A stretch of 64,000 nt of DNA. It comes from Rhodoblastus acidophilus. Its GTDB lineage: Bacteria; Pseudomonadota; Alphaproteobacteria; Rhizobiales; Beijerinckiaceae. Position 1 is the first letter of the stretch; each line of letters opens with the position of its first letter. Shown piece by piece: positions 54,060 through 63,953 of this stretch. The notes below the pieces were generated by a model. It was not told the origin of the DNA and ran no database searches. It saw nothing but the letters and a program-made list of their open reading frames with translations. A program made the translations under genes and the position numbers. Location of the stretch: contig NZ_WNKS01000021.1 in the NCBI RefSeq assembly GCF_009720655.1, positions 1 to 64,000 of the forward strand. Reading direction: 5' to 3'.

Positions 54060-54961
54060 CGCGCCTCCAATCCGTTGCGCAGGCGCAAAAGGGCTTCCGT
54101 CGCGGGACGGTCGGTGGCGTGCAGCGCGAAGGCGAAGCCGCGCGCCCGCGCCGAGTCGGCCAGCGCGGCGCGATGGTTTTGCAGTTTTTGCCCGTAAACG
54201 GCGGCAAAATCCTCGGCGCGGCCGGCGCGCAGTTTTGCGCCGGATTCGTCAAAAAATTCGGTCTGGCCGGCGAAGGGAAAGGTTTCTTCGACGGGATCGA
54301 ACACCATCAGCGCGCAACCGCTCACCCCTTGCGCCGACAGGCGGGCCAGGGTCGCGTCGAATTCTTGCGAATCGACGAGGAAATCGCCGATCAGGGCGAC
54401 TTTTTCGCGCGGGCGCACTTTTGCGGGCGGTGGCAGATCGGGGAAGGCATCGTCCGTGCGCCGCGCTTGGGTGACCAGCGCCAGCGCCAGCCGCTCGATC
54501 ACGTCGGCGGAGGAAAACAGCGGGGTGAGGCCGAGCCATCCCGCCCGCTCGCCGCCGCGCACGCAGGCGTCGGCCAGCGCCAGCGCCAGAACCAGCGCGC
54601 GGTCGGCCTTGGTGTCCTCGGCAAGGTGCGAGCGAAAATTCATCGACGGCGACAGGTCCGTCCAAACCCACAAGACCTGCGCCGCCTCCCATTCGCGCTC
54701 GCGCACGTAGAGGCGGTCGTCGCGACCAGAGCGGCGCCAGTCGACATTCTGCGCCGCCTCGCCGGAGATGAAGGGGCGAAACTGCCAAAAATTTTCGCCC
54801 ATGCCGGCGCGGCGGCGGCCATGCAGGCCGGCGGCGACGGAGGCGGCGGCGTGACGCGCGGACAGGATCAGGCCCGGCAGCCGCCGCGCCAGATCGACCG
54901 CCGCATGTTTTTTCGACCCGTCGGGACGAATGGACTCTCTCGGCTGAAACCCCAAGGCCAT
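54056..54961 (-). CDS. DUF58 domain-containing protein
   Basis: The 301-aa protein has the DUF58 core: GRRRAGMGENFWQFRPFISGEAAQNVDWRRSGRDDRLYVREREWEAAQ (about 50-97), a VWA-like LWVWTDLSPSMNF and KVALIGDFLVDS. DUF58 proteins pair with MoxR ATPases and may recruit substrates. The ATG at 54961 overlaps the MoxR TGA by one base; a TTG one codon earlier is possible. Confidence 0.9.
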   Translation of the reverse strand: MALGFQPRESIRPDGSKKHAAVDLARRLPGLILSARHAAASVAAGLHGRRRAGMGENFWQFRPFISGEAAQNVDWRRSGRDDRLYVREREWEAAQVLWVWTDLSPSMNFRSHLAEDTKADRALVLALALADACVRGGERAGWLGLTPLFSSADVIERLALALVTQARRTDDAFPDLPPPAKVRPREKVALIGDFLVDSQEFDATLARLSAQGVSGCALMVFDPVEETFPFAGQTEFFDESGAKLRAGRAEDFAAVYGQKLQNHRAALADSARARGFAFALHATDRPATEALLRLRNGLEAR

Positions 54962-55959
54962 CAAGCGAATCTTTGCAGCAGGCGCTGGATGGCGGCGGGC
55001 ACGGTGTCGCCGTCGGCGCGCGCCGCGTAATTCAGCGCCATGCGATGTTTCAGCACCGGCGAGGCCAGGGCGATCACGTCGGCCTTGCTGGGCGCGAGCC
55101 GTCCGCGCAACAGGGCGCGGGCGCGCACCGCCAGCATCAGGGCTTGGGACGCGCGGGGTCCCGGGCCCCAGGAAATGTTCTTGGTCAGCTCCTCCGGTCC
55201 CTCACCGGGGCGGGCGGCGCGGACGATGTCCAAAATATTGTCGACCACGGATTCGCCGACCGGCATCAGGCGAACCAGTTCCTGAATTTCCATGAGGCCG
55301 TGGGCGTCGAGGACCTGGCGCGGTTCTTTCCGCGCGGCGCCCGTCGTTTCGATCAAAATGCGCTTTTCGGCGGCGCGGTCGGGATAATCCACGTCGATTT
55401 GCAGCAAAAAGCGGTCGAGCTGCGCCTCGGGCAGCGGATAGGTCCCCTCCTGCTCCAGCGGATTTTGGGTCGCCAGCACGTGAAACGGGCGCGGCAGATC
55501 GAACCGCTCGCCGGCGATGCTGACGTGATATTCCTGCATGGCTTGCAACAAGGCCGACTGGGTGCGCGGGCTGGCGCGGTTGATCTCGTCGGCCATCAGC
55601 AATTGCGCGAAGATCGGCCCCTTGATGAAGCGGAAGGCGCGCTTGCCGCCCTGCCCCTCCTCCAAAACTTCAGAGCCCAGAATGTCGCTCGGCATCAGGT
55701 CGGGCGTGAATTGGACGCGGGCGGCGTGCAACCCCAAAACTTTGCCCAGCGTGTCGACCAGCCGCGTCTTGGCGAGGCCGGGCGCGCCGACGAACAGCGC
55801 GTGGCCGCCGGAGAGGATGGCGGCGAGCGCCTCCTCCACCACCTCGTCCTGGCCGAAAATCTGCTCGGCGACGGCGGCGCGGGCGGCGGCGAGTTTGTCC
55901 AGCGCGTCCTGCGCCTTCTGCTCCATCTGGCTTGCGGTCAGGCCGGCGGGTAGATTCAT
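54961..55959 (-). CDS. MoxR-family AAA+ ATPase
   Basis: The 332-aa protein has Walker A GAPGLAKTRL (about 54-63), Walker B LLMADEINRASPRTQSALLQAMQE (about 115-140), a sensor FHVLATQNPLEQEGTYPLPEAQLDRF and a C-terminal lid. MoxR ATPases act as chaperones for assembly or activation of partner complexes, usually with VWA proteins as encoded here. The ATG at 55959 has GAGGG 10 nt upstream; M65 of a longer frame is less likely. First gene of the operon. Confidence 0.94.
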   Translation of the reverse strand: MNLPAGLTASQMEQKAQDALDKLAAARAAVAEQIFGQDEVVEEALAAILSGGHALFVGAPGLAKTRLVDTLGKVLGLHAARVQFTPDLMPSDILGSEVLEEGQGGKRAFRFIKGPIFAQLLMADEINRASPRTQSALLQAMQEYHVSIAGERFDLPRPFHVLATQNPLEQEGTYPLPEAQLDRFLLQIDVDYPDRAAEKRILIETTGAARKEPRQVLDAHGLMEIQELVRLMPVGESVVDNILDIVRAARPGEGPEELTKNISWGPGPRASQALMLAVRARALLRGRLAPSKADVIALASPVLKHRMALNYAARADGDTVPAAIQRLLQRFA

Positions 55960-56106
55960 GCGAAACGTTTCCCTCATAGCGGCGCGCGAAAAAGTGGTTG
56001 CCGGTTTTTCGCTCAAGCGCCGCGTCAAACCAATCTGCGGCTGATTGTCGCGACCGGACCAACAATATAGGTTTGGAATGCTTTGCAAAGAAGGTTTGGT
56101 TCGACA

Positions 56107-56661
56107 ATGACAGGCGCCCTGCGCGGCCTTGAGCAGGTGTTCCCCGAGCGCGGCCCGGCCCCCGTGCACCTCTGGAACCCGCCCTATTGCGGGGAAATCG
56201 ACATGCGCATCGCTCGCGACGGCACATGGTTTTATAATCGCACGCCGATCGGGCGGCCGGCGCTCGTCAAACTTTTTTCCTCCATCCTGCGGAAAGACCC
56301 CGAGCGTTACGTACTGGTCACCCCGGTCGAACGGGTTGGCATTGTGGTCGAGGACGCGCCTTTTTTGGGGGTCGAGCTTTTGCGAGAGGGCGAAGGCGAG
56401 GCGCAGGTTTTGAAGCTGCGCACCAATGTCGAGGATTGGGTGGAGATTTCGTCAAAACATCCGCTGCGGTTCGAGCCGGGCGACAGCGACGGGCTCAAAC
56501 CTTACGTGCTGGTGCGGGCGGAACTCTGGGCTTTGGTCAAGCGCGCGCTGTTTTACGATCTCGCGGCCTGGGGGAGCGAGCGCGACGGTTTTTTCGGCGT
56601 TTGGTCGGCGGGGACGTTTTTCCCCATGGCGCCGATGCGCGACCTCCCGGATTTTTCATGA
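56107..56661 (+). CDS. DUF1285 protein
   Basis: The 184-aa protein matches DUF1285: VHLWNPPYCGEIDMRIARDGTWFYNRTPIGRPALVKLFSSILRKDPERYVLVTPVERVGIVVEDAPF. Function unknown. It is divergent from the moxR gene, and its TGA overlaps the Nudix ATG (ATGA). The DUF1285-Nudix-DUF6111-CCA order next to the MoxR operon is widely kept in this class. Confidence 0.9.
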   Translation: MTGALRGLEQVFPERGPAPVHLWNPPYCGEIDMRIARDGTWFYNRTPIGRPALVKLFSSILRKDPERYVLVTPVERVGIVVEDAPFLGVELLREGEGEAQVLKLRTNVEDWVEISSKHPLRFEPGDSDGLKPYVLVRAELWALVKRALFYDLAAWGSERDGFFGVWSAGTFFPMAPMRDLPDFS

Positions 56662-57311
56662 TGTTTTCCACCCATGATTTTTTTGCCCGCGCCCGCAAAA
56701 GCTTGAGCGAGGGTTGGCCCGACTCGGATTTCGACCCGTGCGCGCGGCCTGAAAACGGCGATCACCGGCTCAACCAACCGCTGAGCGAGGCGGAAGCGGC
56801 GCTGTTCGCGCCGGCCCGGCCTGCCGCCGTGCTGGCGCCTGTGGTGTTGCGCGGCGACAGGGCTTTCATGCTGCTGACGCGGCGCGCGGCGACCCTGCGC
56901 GACCATTCCGGCCAAATCGCTTTTCCGGGGGGAAAAATCGAGGCGGGGGAGTCGCCTTTGGACGCCGCCTTGCGCGAGGCCGAGGAGGAAATCGGCCTGA
57001 GCCGCGACCGCGTCGAAATTTTGGGATGTTTCGATCCCTACCAGACGTCCACTGGCTTCCGGGTGTTCCCGGTGCTCGGGCTGATCAAACCGCCGCTGGA
57101 CCTGACGCTGGACCGCACCGAGGTGGACGACGTCTTTGAGACGCCGCTCGATTTTTTGATGGACCCGGCGAACCACCAGCGCCACGCAAAAATGTGGCAG
57201 GGCAAGGAGCGCCAGTTCTTCGCCATGCCCTGGGAAGACCGCTACATCTGGGGCGCGACGGCGGGCATGATCCGCAACCTTTACGAACGGCTTTATTCCA
57301 GGGAGTTTTGA
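56658..57311 (+). CDS. Nudix hydrolase, CoA pyrophosphatase-like
   Basis: The 217-aa protein has the Nudix box GGKIEAGESPLDAALREAEEEIGL (about 94-117), matching GX5EX7REUXEEXGU, and the NudL/CoA-pyrophosphatase N-terminal lead LTRRAATLRDHSGQIAFPGG. CoA or ADP-ribose derivatives are likely substrates. Two consecutive ATG codons occur at the start; the first overlaps the previous stop. Confidence 0.92.
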   Translation: MMFSTHDFFARARKSLSEGWPDSDFDPCARPENGDHRLNQPLSEAEAALFAPARPAAVLAPVVLRGDRAFMLLTRRAATLRDHSGQIAFPGGKIEAGESPLDAALREAEEEIGLSRDRVEILGCFDPYQTSTGFRVFPVLGLIKPPLDLTLDRTEVDDVFETPLDFLMDPANHQRHAKMWQGKERQFFAMPWEDRYIWGATAGMIRNLYERLYSREF

Positions 57312-57313
57312 CC

Positions 57314-57799
57314 ATGGCGGTTCGGAGGTTTTGCGCGCTCGCCCTGCTGCTGGCGGGGCCGGCGCTGGCCGGGGAGTGGCGCAGCTACCACAACGACCGC
57401 TTCGGCCCGACCGCCGATTATCCGGCCGGCTGGAAAATGGAGCCCGAACCTGAAAACAATGACGGCCGCAGGTTTTCCTCCCCCGACGGCGACGCCTTCG
57501 TCATCATTTCCGGCCACTTCGCCCTGGACTCCCGCGACGAGGAAATGGCCCGCAAGGCCGAACCGGACGACGGCGAGACCGTTGCCTATTCCGCCAAGGG
57601 AAAAGACTGGGTCGTGCTGTCCGGAACCCGCGATAACAGGATTTTCTACCGCAAAGCCGTGCTCTCGTGCGGCGACCAGGTCTGGAACACTCTCACCATC
57701 GAATATCCCGCCGAGGAAAAGGCCAGGTACGACAGACTGGTCTCGCATATGGCGGCATCGCTGCGGCCCGGGATCGGCTATAACATCGCCTGCAAGTGA
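57314..57799 (+). CDS. Hypothetical secreted protein, 161 aa
   Basis: Not recognised. A signal peptide (MAVRRFCALALLLAGPALAG) is followed by a small beta domain with WRSYHNDRFGPTADYPAGWK, FSSPDGDAFVIISG and VLSGTRDNRIFYRKAVLSCGDQVWNTLTIEYPAEE. Two Cys remain in the mature part. It starts 2 bp after the Nudix stop, within the same operon. Confidence 0.7.
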   Translation: MAVRRFCALALLLAGPALAGEWRSYHNDRFGPTADYPAGWKMEPEPENNDGRRFSSPDGDAFVIISGHFALDSRDEEMARKAEPDDGETVAYSAKGKDWVVLSGTRDNRIFYRKAVLSCGDQVWNTLTIEYPAEEKARYDRLVSHMAASLRPGIGYNIACK

Positions 57800-57833
57800 G
57801 CGCTTCGGCGCAAATGTGGATTGGAATAAGCCG

Positions 57834-58091
57834 ATGACGCGCGCCCTTTTGGAAACTCTCGGCCTGTTTCTCACGCCTTTCGCGCTTTACGTCGCCTTGC
57901 TGATTTTTCGCGCGCGGCATCCGCTGATCGCCGCGTCGTGGTCGCGCGGCGCGCTGTCGTGGCTGACGCTGGCGGGGCTTGCGCTCGCCATCGGCGGCCT
58001 CGTCGTTGCCGGCATGTCCGGCTCGGAACAGGGGGCCTATGTCCCCGCCCATGTCGAAAACGGCCGGCTGATGCCGGGCCATTTCCAATGA
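57834..58091 (+). CDS. DUF6111 small membrane protein
   Basis: The 85-aa protein has two membrane segments (about 10-27, 43-62) and ends EQGAYVPAHVENGRLMPGHFQ, the conserved end of DUF6111. Its TGA overlaps the CCA-transferase ATG (ATGA). Unknown function, coupled to tRNA maturation by position only. Confidence 0.8.
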   Translation: MTRALLETLGLFLTPFALYVALLIFRARHPLIAASWSRGALSWLTLAGLALAIGGLVVAGMSGSEQGAYVPAHVENGRLMPGHFQ

Positions 58092-59344
58092 GCGACGCGG
58101 AAAAGCTGAAAAAACTGCTGGAGCGTCCCGGCGTGCCCCGCATTTTTGCCGCGCTGGACGGCGAGGGCGAGGAACTGCGCATTGTCGGCGGCGCCGTGCG
58201 CAACGCGCTTTTGGGCGAGCCCATCGGCGACATCGACCTCGCCTCCACCGCCCCGCCCGAGGTGAACGTGTTGCGCGCCCAAAAGGCGGGGCTCAAGGTC
58301 GTTCCCACGGGCATCGAGCACGGCACCGTCACCGTGGTCATCGATGGCGCGCCCTTTGAAGTGACCACGCTGCGCGAGGACGTCGAGACCGACGGGCGCC
58401 GCGCAAAAGTCCGCTTCGGCCGGGATTTTGGCGCGGACGCCGAACGCCGCGATTTCACCCTCAACGCGCTGTCGCTGGACGCGCGCGGGGTTCTGCACGA
58501 CCCCGTGGGCGGGCGCGCCGATCTCGACGCGCGCCGCGTGCGCTTCATTGGCGCGCCGCGCCGGCGCATCACCGAGGATTTTCTGCGCATCCTGCGGTTT
58601 TTTCGTTTTTCGGCCTGCTATGGCGCGGGTCTCGACCCCGAGGGGTTCAGAGCCTGCATCGCCCTCCGCGACGGCCTGCAAAATCTTTCGCGCGAGCGGC
58701 TGGGCGCGGAGACGCTCAAGCTTTTGGGGGCGCCGCGCGCGGCTTTCGTCGCGGAAGCCATGGCGCGGGCGGGCCTGTTCGCCTATCTCGGCGTCGCGCC
58801 CTGGCCGGCGCGGCTCAAGACTCTTCGAGACGATGGCGAACGCGGCGACGGGCTGATGGGTCTCGCGGCGCTTGCCCTGTTCAGCGAAGGCGACGCCGAG
58901 CGGTTGGGCGCGGCGCTGCGGTTTTCGAACGCGCAAAAACAGCGGCTTTTGGGCGCCGCACGGGCGAACGCGTTCTGGCATGGGGCGCGCGTGGCGCCTT
59001 CCCCTGCGTCGTTGCGCGAGGCGCTTTTCCGTTTCGGGCCGGAGGCCGCGCGCGACGGGCTTGAGCTGATTCGCGCGGAGGCCGGGGTTTCGCCGCAAGA
59101 TTCGGATTTTTCGCGTGCGCAAGCCTTTTTGCGCGATACGCCGCCGCCAACCCCGCCGTTCCGGGCAGCGGATTTTTTTGCGCGCGGCATTCCCAAGGGT
59201 CCGGCGCTGGGGGCGGCGCTTAAATCCCTGCAAGCTCTATGGATTCGCGCAGGGTTCCCCACCGACCCGCAAATCGTCGCGCAATTGATCGAAAAGGCCT
59301 GCGAAATGGGCGAAGATTCCCGCTGGACGCGCCGGGATCGTTAG
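58088..59344 (+). CDS. cca: CCA tRNA nucleotidyltransferase
   Basis: The enzyme adds or repairs the 3' CCA of tRNAs. The 418-aa class II polymerase-beta-like protein has GGAVRNALLGEPIGDIDLAST (about 34-54, metal-binding DxD), the RRDFTLNALSLD motif and RRRITEDFLRILRFFRFSACYG. The C-terminal helical region is less conserved, as usual in alphaproteobacterial members. Last gene of the DUF1285 operon. Confidence 0.95.
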   Translation: MSDAEKLKKLLERPGVPRIFAALDGEGEELRIVGGAVRNALLGEPIGDIDLASTAPPEVNVLRAQKAGLKVVPTGIEHGTVTVVIDGAPFEVTTLREDVETDGRRAKVRFGRDFGADAERRDFTLNALSLDARGVLHDPVGGRADLDARRVRFIGAPRRRITEDFLRILRFFRFSACYGAGLDPEGFRACIALRDGLQNLSRERLGAETLKLLGAPRAAFVAEAMARAGLFAYLGVAPWPARLKTLRDDGERGDGLMGLAALALFSEGDAERLGAALRFSNAQKQRLLGAARANAFWHGARVAPSPASLREALFRFGPEAARDGLELIRAEAGVSPQDSDFSRAQAFLRDTPPPTPPFRAADFFARGIPKGPALGAALKSLQALWIRAGFPTDPQIVAQLIEKACEMGEDSRWTRRDR

Positions 59345-59408
59345 CGCAGGATGAAAATTAACGCATCAGGCTGCAAGCTTCTGTTCAGGGTATCGAAAGC
59401 GCAGGGCC

Positions 59409-59666
59409 ATGGCGATCCGCAACAAAACTCCAGGCGAACTGGCCGAACGGCTGGCGCGGCGCTCGAAGCCGGCCGGCGAACGGCGGCCGTCGGATGGCTG
59501 GCGGCGCGACTCCTTCACTCTGCCGAGAGAGTTGGCGCGGGAAAAGGCCCGGGAGTTTTTTAACGATTTCCCGAAGGCCGCCTACATGACCGAGATCGAA
59601 AGCTGGCGCGAGCTTTCGGATGGGCGGATTGAGTTTACGATGCGGCGGTTGCCCAGCGCGGATTGA
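59409..59666 (+). CDS. Small hypothetical protein, 85 aa
   Basis: Not recognised. Basic N-terminal half (MAIRNKTPGELAERLARRSKPAGERR) and a compact FTLPRELAREKAREFFNDFPKAAYMTEIESWRELSDGRIEFTMRRLP, which looks like a real folded domain. It ends 5 bp before the GGGGAC repeat copy 2. Confidence 0.6.
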   Translation: MAIRNKTPGELAERLARRSKPAGERRPSDGWRRDSFTLPRELAREKAREFFNDFPKAAYMTEIESWRELSDGRIEFTMRRLPSAD

Positions 59667-59671
59667 GGCGC

Positions 59672-59841
59672 GGGGACTGGATCGCGTTGCGCTTCTCATT
59701 CTTGGGTGGTTATCGCCGGGCCAGAGGGGCGCAATGCGTTCCTGTCCCCTGCCCGCGTTTGAGATCGGGGACAGGAACGAATTGCGCATAAACACCTCGC
59801 CTCAACGGCGCGATCGCCGCACGCAATTCGATCCAGTCCCC
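59672..59841. repeat. GGGGAC palindromic repeat, copy 2
   Basis: It begins GGGGACTGGATCGCGTTGCG and ends CGCAATTCGATCCAGTCCCC (an almost exact inverse). An internal GGGCGCAATGCGTTCCTGTC meets GGACAGGAACGAATTGCGC. It lies between the small gene stop and the aspS stop (59849), like copy 1 between two convergent genes. Confidence 0.88.
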
Positions 59842-59848
59842 TTGAGCG

Positions 59849-61681
59849 TCAGGCCTTTGCGTCGACATTCACCCGCATGTGCAGTTCGCGCAGCTGCTTG
59901 GGCGTCGCAGGCGACGGGGCGCCCATCAAAATGTCTTCGGCGCGCTGGTTCATCGGGAACAGCGCGACTTCGCGCAAGTTCTGTTCGCCGGCCAAGAGCA
60001 TGATGATGCGGTCCACGCCCGCCGCCATGCCGCCGTGGGGCGGCGCGCCATACTGGAAGGCGCGGTACATGCCGCCGAAGCGCTCCACCACCGTCTCCTC
60101 GCCATAGCCGGCGATCTCGAACGCCTTGACCATGGCCTCGGGGCGATGGTTGCGGATGCCGCCCGAGGCGATCTCAAAGCCGTTGCAGGCGATGTCGTAC
60201 TGGAATGCCTTGATCGTCAGCGGGTCCTGCGTGTTCAGCGCCTCAAGACCGCCTTGCGGCATCGAGAACGGGTTGTGGCCGAAGTCGACCTTCTTGTCTT
60301 CCTCATTGTACTCGTACATCGGAAAGTCGACGACCCAGGCCAGTTCGAAACGGTCCTTGTCGATGAGATTGAGGTCCTCGGCCACTTTCGTGCGCGCGAG
60401 GCCGGCGAATTTGGCGAATTTTTCCGGGTCGCCCGCGACGAAGAAGGCGGCGTCGCCGGCGTTGAGACCGAGCTGGGTGCGGATCGCCTCCACCCGCTCC
60501 GGCCCAATGTTGTTGGCGAGCGGGCCGCGACCGCCGACCCCCGTCGCGCCGGGGTTTTCCTTTTGCGTGGTCTCGTCCTTGGCGCGATCGAAGAACAGGA
60601 TGTAGCCGAGGCCCGGCTGGCCCTCGCTCTGCGCCCAGGAATTCATGCGATCCGCAAAAGTGCGCTGGCCGCCGGTCGGCGCCGGAATGGCCCAGACTTC
60701 GTTCTTCGGCTGCTCCAGCAGGCGCGCGAAAATTTTAAAACCGGAGCCGCGGAAATGCTCTGACACGTCCTGCATGATGATGGGGTTGCGCAGGTCGGGC
60801 TTGTCGGAGCCGTATTTGCGCATGGCCTCGGCATAGGGAATGCGCGGCCAGTTTTTGGTGACCGGCTTGCCCCCGCCGAATTTTTCGAAAATGCCGGTGA
60901 TCACCGGCTCCATCGCCGCGAACACGTCGTCTTGGGTGACAAAGCTCATTTCGACGTCGAGCTGGTAGAATTCGCCAGGCAGGCGGTCGGCGCGCGGGTC
61001 TTCGTCGCGGAAGCAGGGGGCGATCTGGAAGTAGCGATCGAAGCCGGCCATCATCAGCAATTGCTTGTATTGCTGCGGGGCCTGCGGCAGCGCATAGAAT
61101 TTCCCGGGGTGGATGCGCGACGGGACGAGAAAATCGCGGGCGCCTTCGGGCGAGGACGCCGTGAGGATCGGCGTCTGGAACTCGTTGAAGCCGGCGGCCT
61201 TCATGCTGGTGCGCATTTCATCCACAACGCGCCCGCGGAGCATGATGTTGTTGTGGATGCGCTCGCGGCGCAGGTCGAGGAAGCGGTACTTCAAGCGCGT
61301 TTCCTCGGGATAGTCCTGGTCGCCGAAAACCGGCAGCGGCAGTTCGCCCGCTGGGCCCAAAACCTCGACGTCGCGGACATAGACCTCGATCTTGCCGGTC
61401 GCCAGTTCGTCATTGTCGGTGCTCTTGCCGTCCATGGTCGGGCGGCGGCGGACGTCGCCGTCGAGGCGGACCACCCATTCGGAGCGGAAGGCTTCGGCGG
61501 TTTTGAAACCGGGGGAATCCGGATCGATCACGCATTGGGTGATGCCATAGTGGTCGCGCAGATCGATGAACAGCACGCCGCCGAAGTCGCGGATGCGGTG
61601 GCACCAGCCGGACAGGCGGGTTTTCTGGCCGATGTGCGTTTCGCGGAGTTCGCCGCAGGTGTGGGTGCGATAGGCGTGCAT
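59849..61681 (-). CDS. aspS: Aspartyl-tRNA synthetase
   Basis: AspRS charges tRNA-Asp. The 610-aa bacterial-type protein has the OB-fold anticodon domain (about 1-105), class II motif 2 [24 protein letters not shown] (about 220-243), a GAD insertion domain (about 290-420) and motif 3 [14 protein letters not shown] (about 545-560). Whether it also misacylates tRNA-Asn cannot be read here. Confidence 0.98.
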   Translation of the reverse strand: MHAYRTHTCGELRETHIGQKTRLSGWCHRIRDFGGVLFIDLRDHYGITQCVIDPDSPGFKTAEAFRSEWVVRLDGDVRRRPTMDGKSTDNDELATGKIEVYVRDVEVLGPAGELPLPVFGDQDYPEETRLKYRFLDLRRERIHNNIMLRGRVVDEMRTSMKAAGFNEFQTPILTASSPEGARDFLVPSRIHPGKFYALPQAPQQYKQLLMMAGFDRYFQIAPCFRDEDPRADRLPGEFYQLDVEMSFVTQDDVFAAMEPVITGIFEKFGGGKPVTKNWPRIPYAEAMRKYGSDKPDLRNPIIMQDVSEHFRGSGFKIFARLLEQPKNEVWAIPAPTGGQRTFADRMNSWAQSEGQPGLGYILFFDRAKDETTQKENPGATGVGGRGPLANNIGPERVEAIRTQLGLNAGDAAFFVAGDPEKFAKFAGLARTKVAEDLNLIDKDRFELAWVVDFPMYEYNEEDKKVDFGHNPFSMPQGGLEALNTQDPLTIKAFQYDIACNGFEIASGGIRNHRPEAMVKAFEIAGYGEETVVERFGGMYRAFQYGAPPHGGMAAGVDRIIMLLAGEQNLREVALFPMNQRAEDILMGAPSPATPKQLRELHMRVNVDAKA

Positions 61682-61831
61682 GTCTTCCCGGCCTCAAAAG
61701 AGTTTGGGCGTGCCTAGCCCAAAAAGCCCGCGGCGTGAAGGGGCGAGGCGCCTGGGCTCGACCTCGCTTGGCCTCTAGCGTGCGTTCCTTTATATCCAAT
61801 CCTCCCGCCCCCCCGCGACCAAGGATGCTTT

Positions 61832-62623
61832 TTGCGCTCGTCTCCAGATTTCGCCGCGCAGTTTCGCGCCGACCTCCTCGATCTGCGCGCGCATTGGCGC
61901 CGCCGCGTCCCGCCAAATGCCCCGCTCTGGCCTCTCGCTCTCGGCTTGACCGCGGTCGCGCTCTTGGCGCTGGCCGCCGTCAGCGTGACGTTCGACGTGA
62001 GCGCGGCGCGCGGGGCGCGCGCCCTGCCGCGCGAAGTGATCGATGTCTTTCGCGTCGTCACCCGCTTTGGCGAGTCCAACTGGCTGTTCGCGCTTTCAAT
62101 TCTGACGCTCGCGGGCGCTTTTTTCGCGCGCGCGAAAGCCGTGACTCGCTTTTCGCGCGCCGCTTTCGGGCTCTTGGCCGGGCAGGCCCTCTATGTCTTC
62201 GCGGTGCTGTCGGTTTCCGGGCTCGCCTCACAGGCGATCAAGCATGTGATCGGCCGCGCCCGGCCGCCGCTGCTGGACAAGGTCGGCCCCTATTACTTTG
62301 AAATGTTTTCGACGACCGGGATCATGGCGAGTTTTCCCTCGGGACACACGATCACGGTTTTCGCCACCACCGCCGCGCTGGGCTTGATCCAGCCGCGCTG
62401 GACCGCGCCGCTGCTGCTCATGTTCGCGCTGCCGGTGCTGGCGTCGCGGATCATCGTCGGCTCGCATTATCCCAGCGACGTCTGCGCCGGCGCGCTGATC
62501 GGGCTGGCCAGCGCGCATCTGGTCGCGCTGGTGTTCGCGCGTCGGAAAATCGCCTTTACCGTCGCGCCGGATTCGCTCTGGCCGCGAGCGCGGCGGCTCA
62601 AGCCTCGCCGCGCAGGCGCATGA
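61832..62623 (+). CDS. PAP2-family phosphatase, membrane
   Basis: The 263-aa polytopic protein has the acid-phosphatase triad: KHVIGRARPP (KX6RP), FPSGHT (PSGH) and SRIIVGSHYPSD (SRX5H), so lipid or undecaprenyl phosphate hydrolysis is likely. The start is TTG 61832 with AGGA 8 nt upstream; the ATG at 61825 is out of frame. Its 3' end overlaps the convergent metC-like gene by 26 bp. Confidence 0.88.
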   Translation: MRSSPDFAAQFRADLLDLRAHWRRRVPPNAPLWPLALGLTAVALLALAAVSVTFDVSAARGARALPREVIDVFRVVTRFGESNWLFALSILTLAGAFFARAKAVTRFSRAAFGLLAGQALYVFAVLSVSGLASQAIKHVIGRARPPLLDKVGPYYFEMFSTTGIMASFPSGHTITVFATTAALGLIQPRWTAPLLLMFALPVLASRIIVGSHYPSDVCAGALIGLASAHLVALVFARRKIAFTVAPDSLWPRARRLKPRRAGA

Positions 62624-63788
62624 AACCTTTTTCCAGGTCGTCCTTGAGGTCTTCGATGTCCTCAAAACCCACGGAAAAGCGCAGCGCCGGGCCTTCCGGC
62701 GCCCACACGCTGGCCGCGCGGTAGCTGGAGCAGTCGAAGGGGATCACGAGGCTCTCAAAACCGCCCCAGCTGTAGCCGAGCCCGAACAATTCCAGACCGT
62801 CGAGCATGGCGGCGACCGCCTGTTCCGACGCCGGTTTGAGAATCACGGAAAACAGCCCGGTCGATCCCAAAAAGTCGCGCTTCCAGATGGCGTGCCCGGG
62901 AAAACTTTCGAGCGCGGGGTGCAGCACCCGCGACACTTCCTGGCGGTTTTCCAGCCAGCGGGCCAGTTCCAACCCTTGCTTTTCCGCCTCGCGCAGACGC
63001 AGTTCCATGGTGCGCAAGCCGCGCAGCGCCAGCCAGGCGTCCTCCTGCCCCGCGCAATTGGAAAAAAGCTGGTAGGTCGCGCGCAGGCGCTTCGCCCATT
63101 TCGCATTGGCGGAGACCAGGCCGAGCAGCAGGTCGGAATGGCCGGACAGATATTTCGTGCCGGCGTCGGCAGAGAGATCGACGCCGCGCTCGTGCGCCGG
63201 GAAAAACAGCGGCGTCGCCCAGGTATTGTCCATGATCACGCAGGCGTCTTTGTCATGCGCGACCGCCGCGATGGCCGGGATGTCCTGCATCTCAAAACTT
63301 TGCGAGCCGGGCGCCTCCACCAGCACCGCCCTGGTGTTGGGCCGGAACAGGTTTGCTATGCCGGCGCCCACCAGCGGATCGTAGAACGTCGTCTCGATGC
63401 CCATGCGGGTCAAAAATTGCTCGCAAAAACTGCGGGTCGGACCGTAGGCGGAATCCGTGACCAAGACATGATCGCCGCTCGACAGCGCGGTGAGCAGGGC
63501 CAAGCAGCAGGCGGCGAGGCCGGAGGGGGCGAGCACCGTGTCGGCGGCGCCGGAAATCTCGCTCCAGGCTGTTTCCAGCGCTTCCGTGGTCGGGGTGCCG
63601 TAGGTGCCATAGCGAAAGCGGGAGCCCGCGCGGGAGTCCAACGTGGCCACGTCGGGAAACAGCACGGTGGAGCCGCGATAAATCGGAGTGTTGACGAAGC
63701 CGAACTGGTCCTCCGGGGCGCGGCCGGCGTAAACAAGTTTCGTGCGGGCGCGCATGGTTTTGCGCGACTGCGGCGTGGATTTGGACAT
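62598..63788 (-). CDS. metC: Cystathionine beta-lyase-like PLP enzyme
   Basis: The 396-aa Cys/Met-metabolism PLP enzyme has YGTYGTPTTEALE, the GDHVLVTDSAYGPT cofactor segment, VIMDNTWATPLFF and the Schiff-base lysine in DAGTKYLSGHSDLLLG (about Lys210). The NTPIYRGSTVLFP start and SWGGFESLVIP tail favour cystathionine beta-lyase (MetC) over gamma-synthase. It would supply homocysteine for methionine. Confidence 0.9.
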   Translation of the reverse strand: MSKSTPQSRKTMRARTKLVYAGRAPEDQFGFVNTPIYRGSTVLFPDVATLDSRAGSRFRYGTYGTPTTEALETAWSEISGAADTVLAPSGLAACCLALLTALSSGDHVLVTDSAYGPTRSFCEQFLTRMGIETTFYDPLVGAGIANLFRPNTRAVLVEAPGSQSFEMQDIPAIAAVAHDKDACVIMDNTWATPLFFPAHERGVDLSADAGTKYLSGHSDLLLGLVSANAKWAKRLRATYQLFSNCAGQEDAWLALRGLRTMELRLREAEKQGLELARWLENRQEVSRVLHPALESFPGHAIWKRDFLGSTGLFSVILKPASEQAVAAMLDGLELFGLGYSWGGFESLVIPFDCSSYRAASVWAPEGPALRFSVGFEDIEDLKDDLEKGFMRLRGEA

Positions 63789-63953
63789 GGGATTCCCTTT
63801 CGCGCGAAGAGTGGCGGGGCGAAAGGGGGCGCGTCAAGGGGGCGGCGCCGCCCGAGCTGAGCCTCGCCTTGCTTTGTCCGGCGGACTCCCCTATGGAAGT
63901 TGCATAATCCGTCGCGCGCGTGCGGCCGTGACGGAAAACTTTCGAGGATTCCG

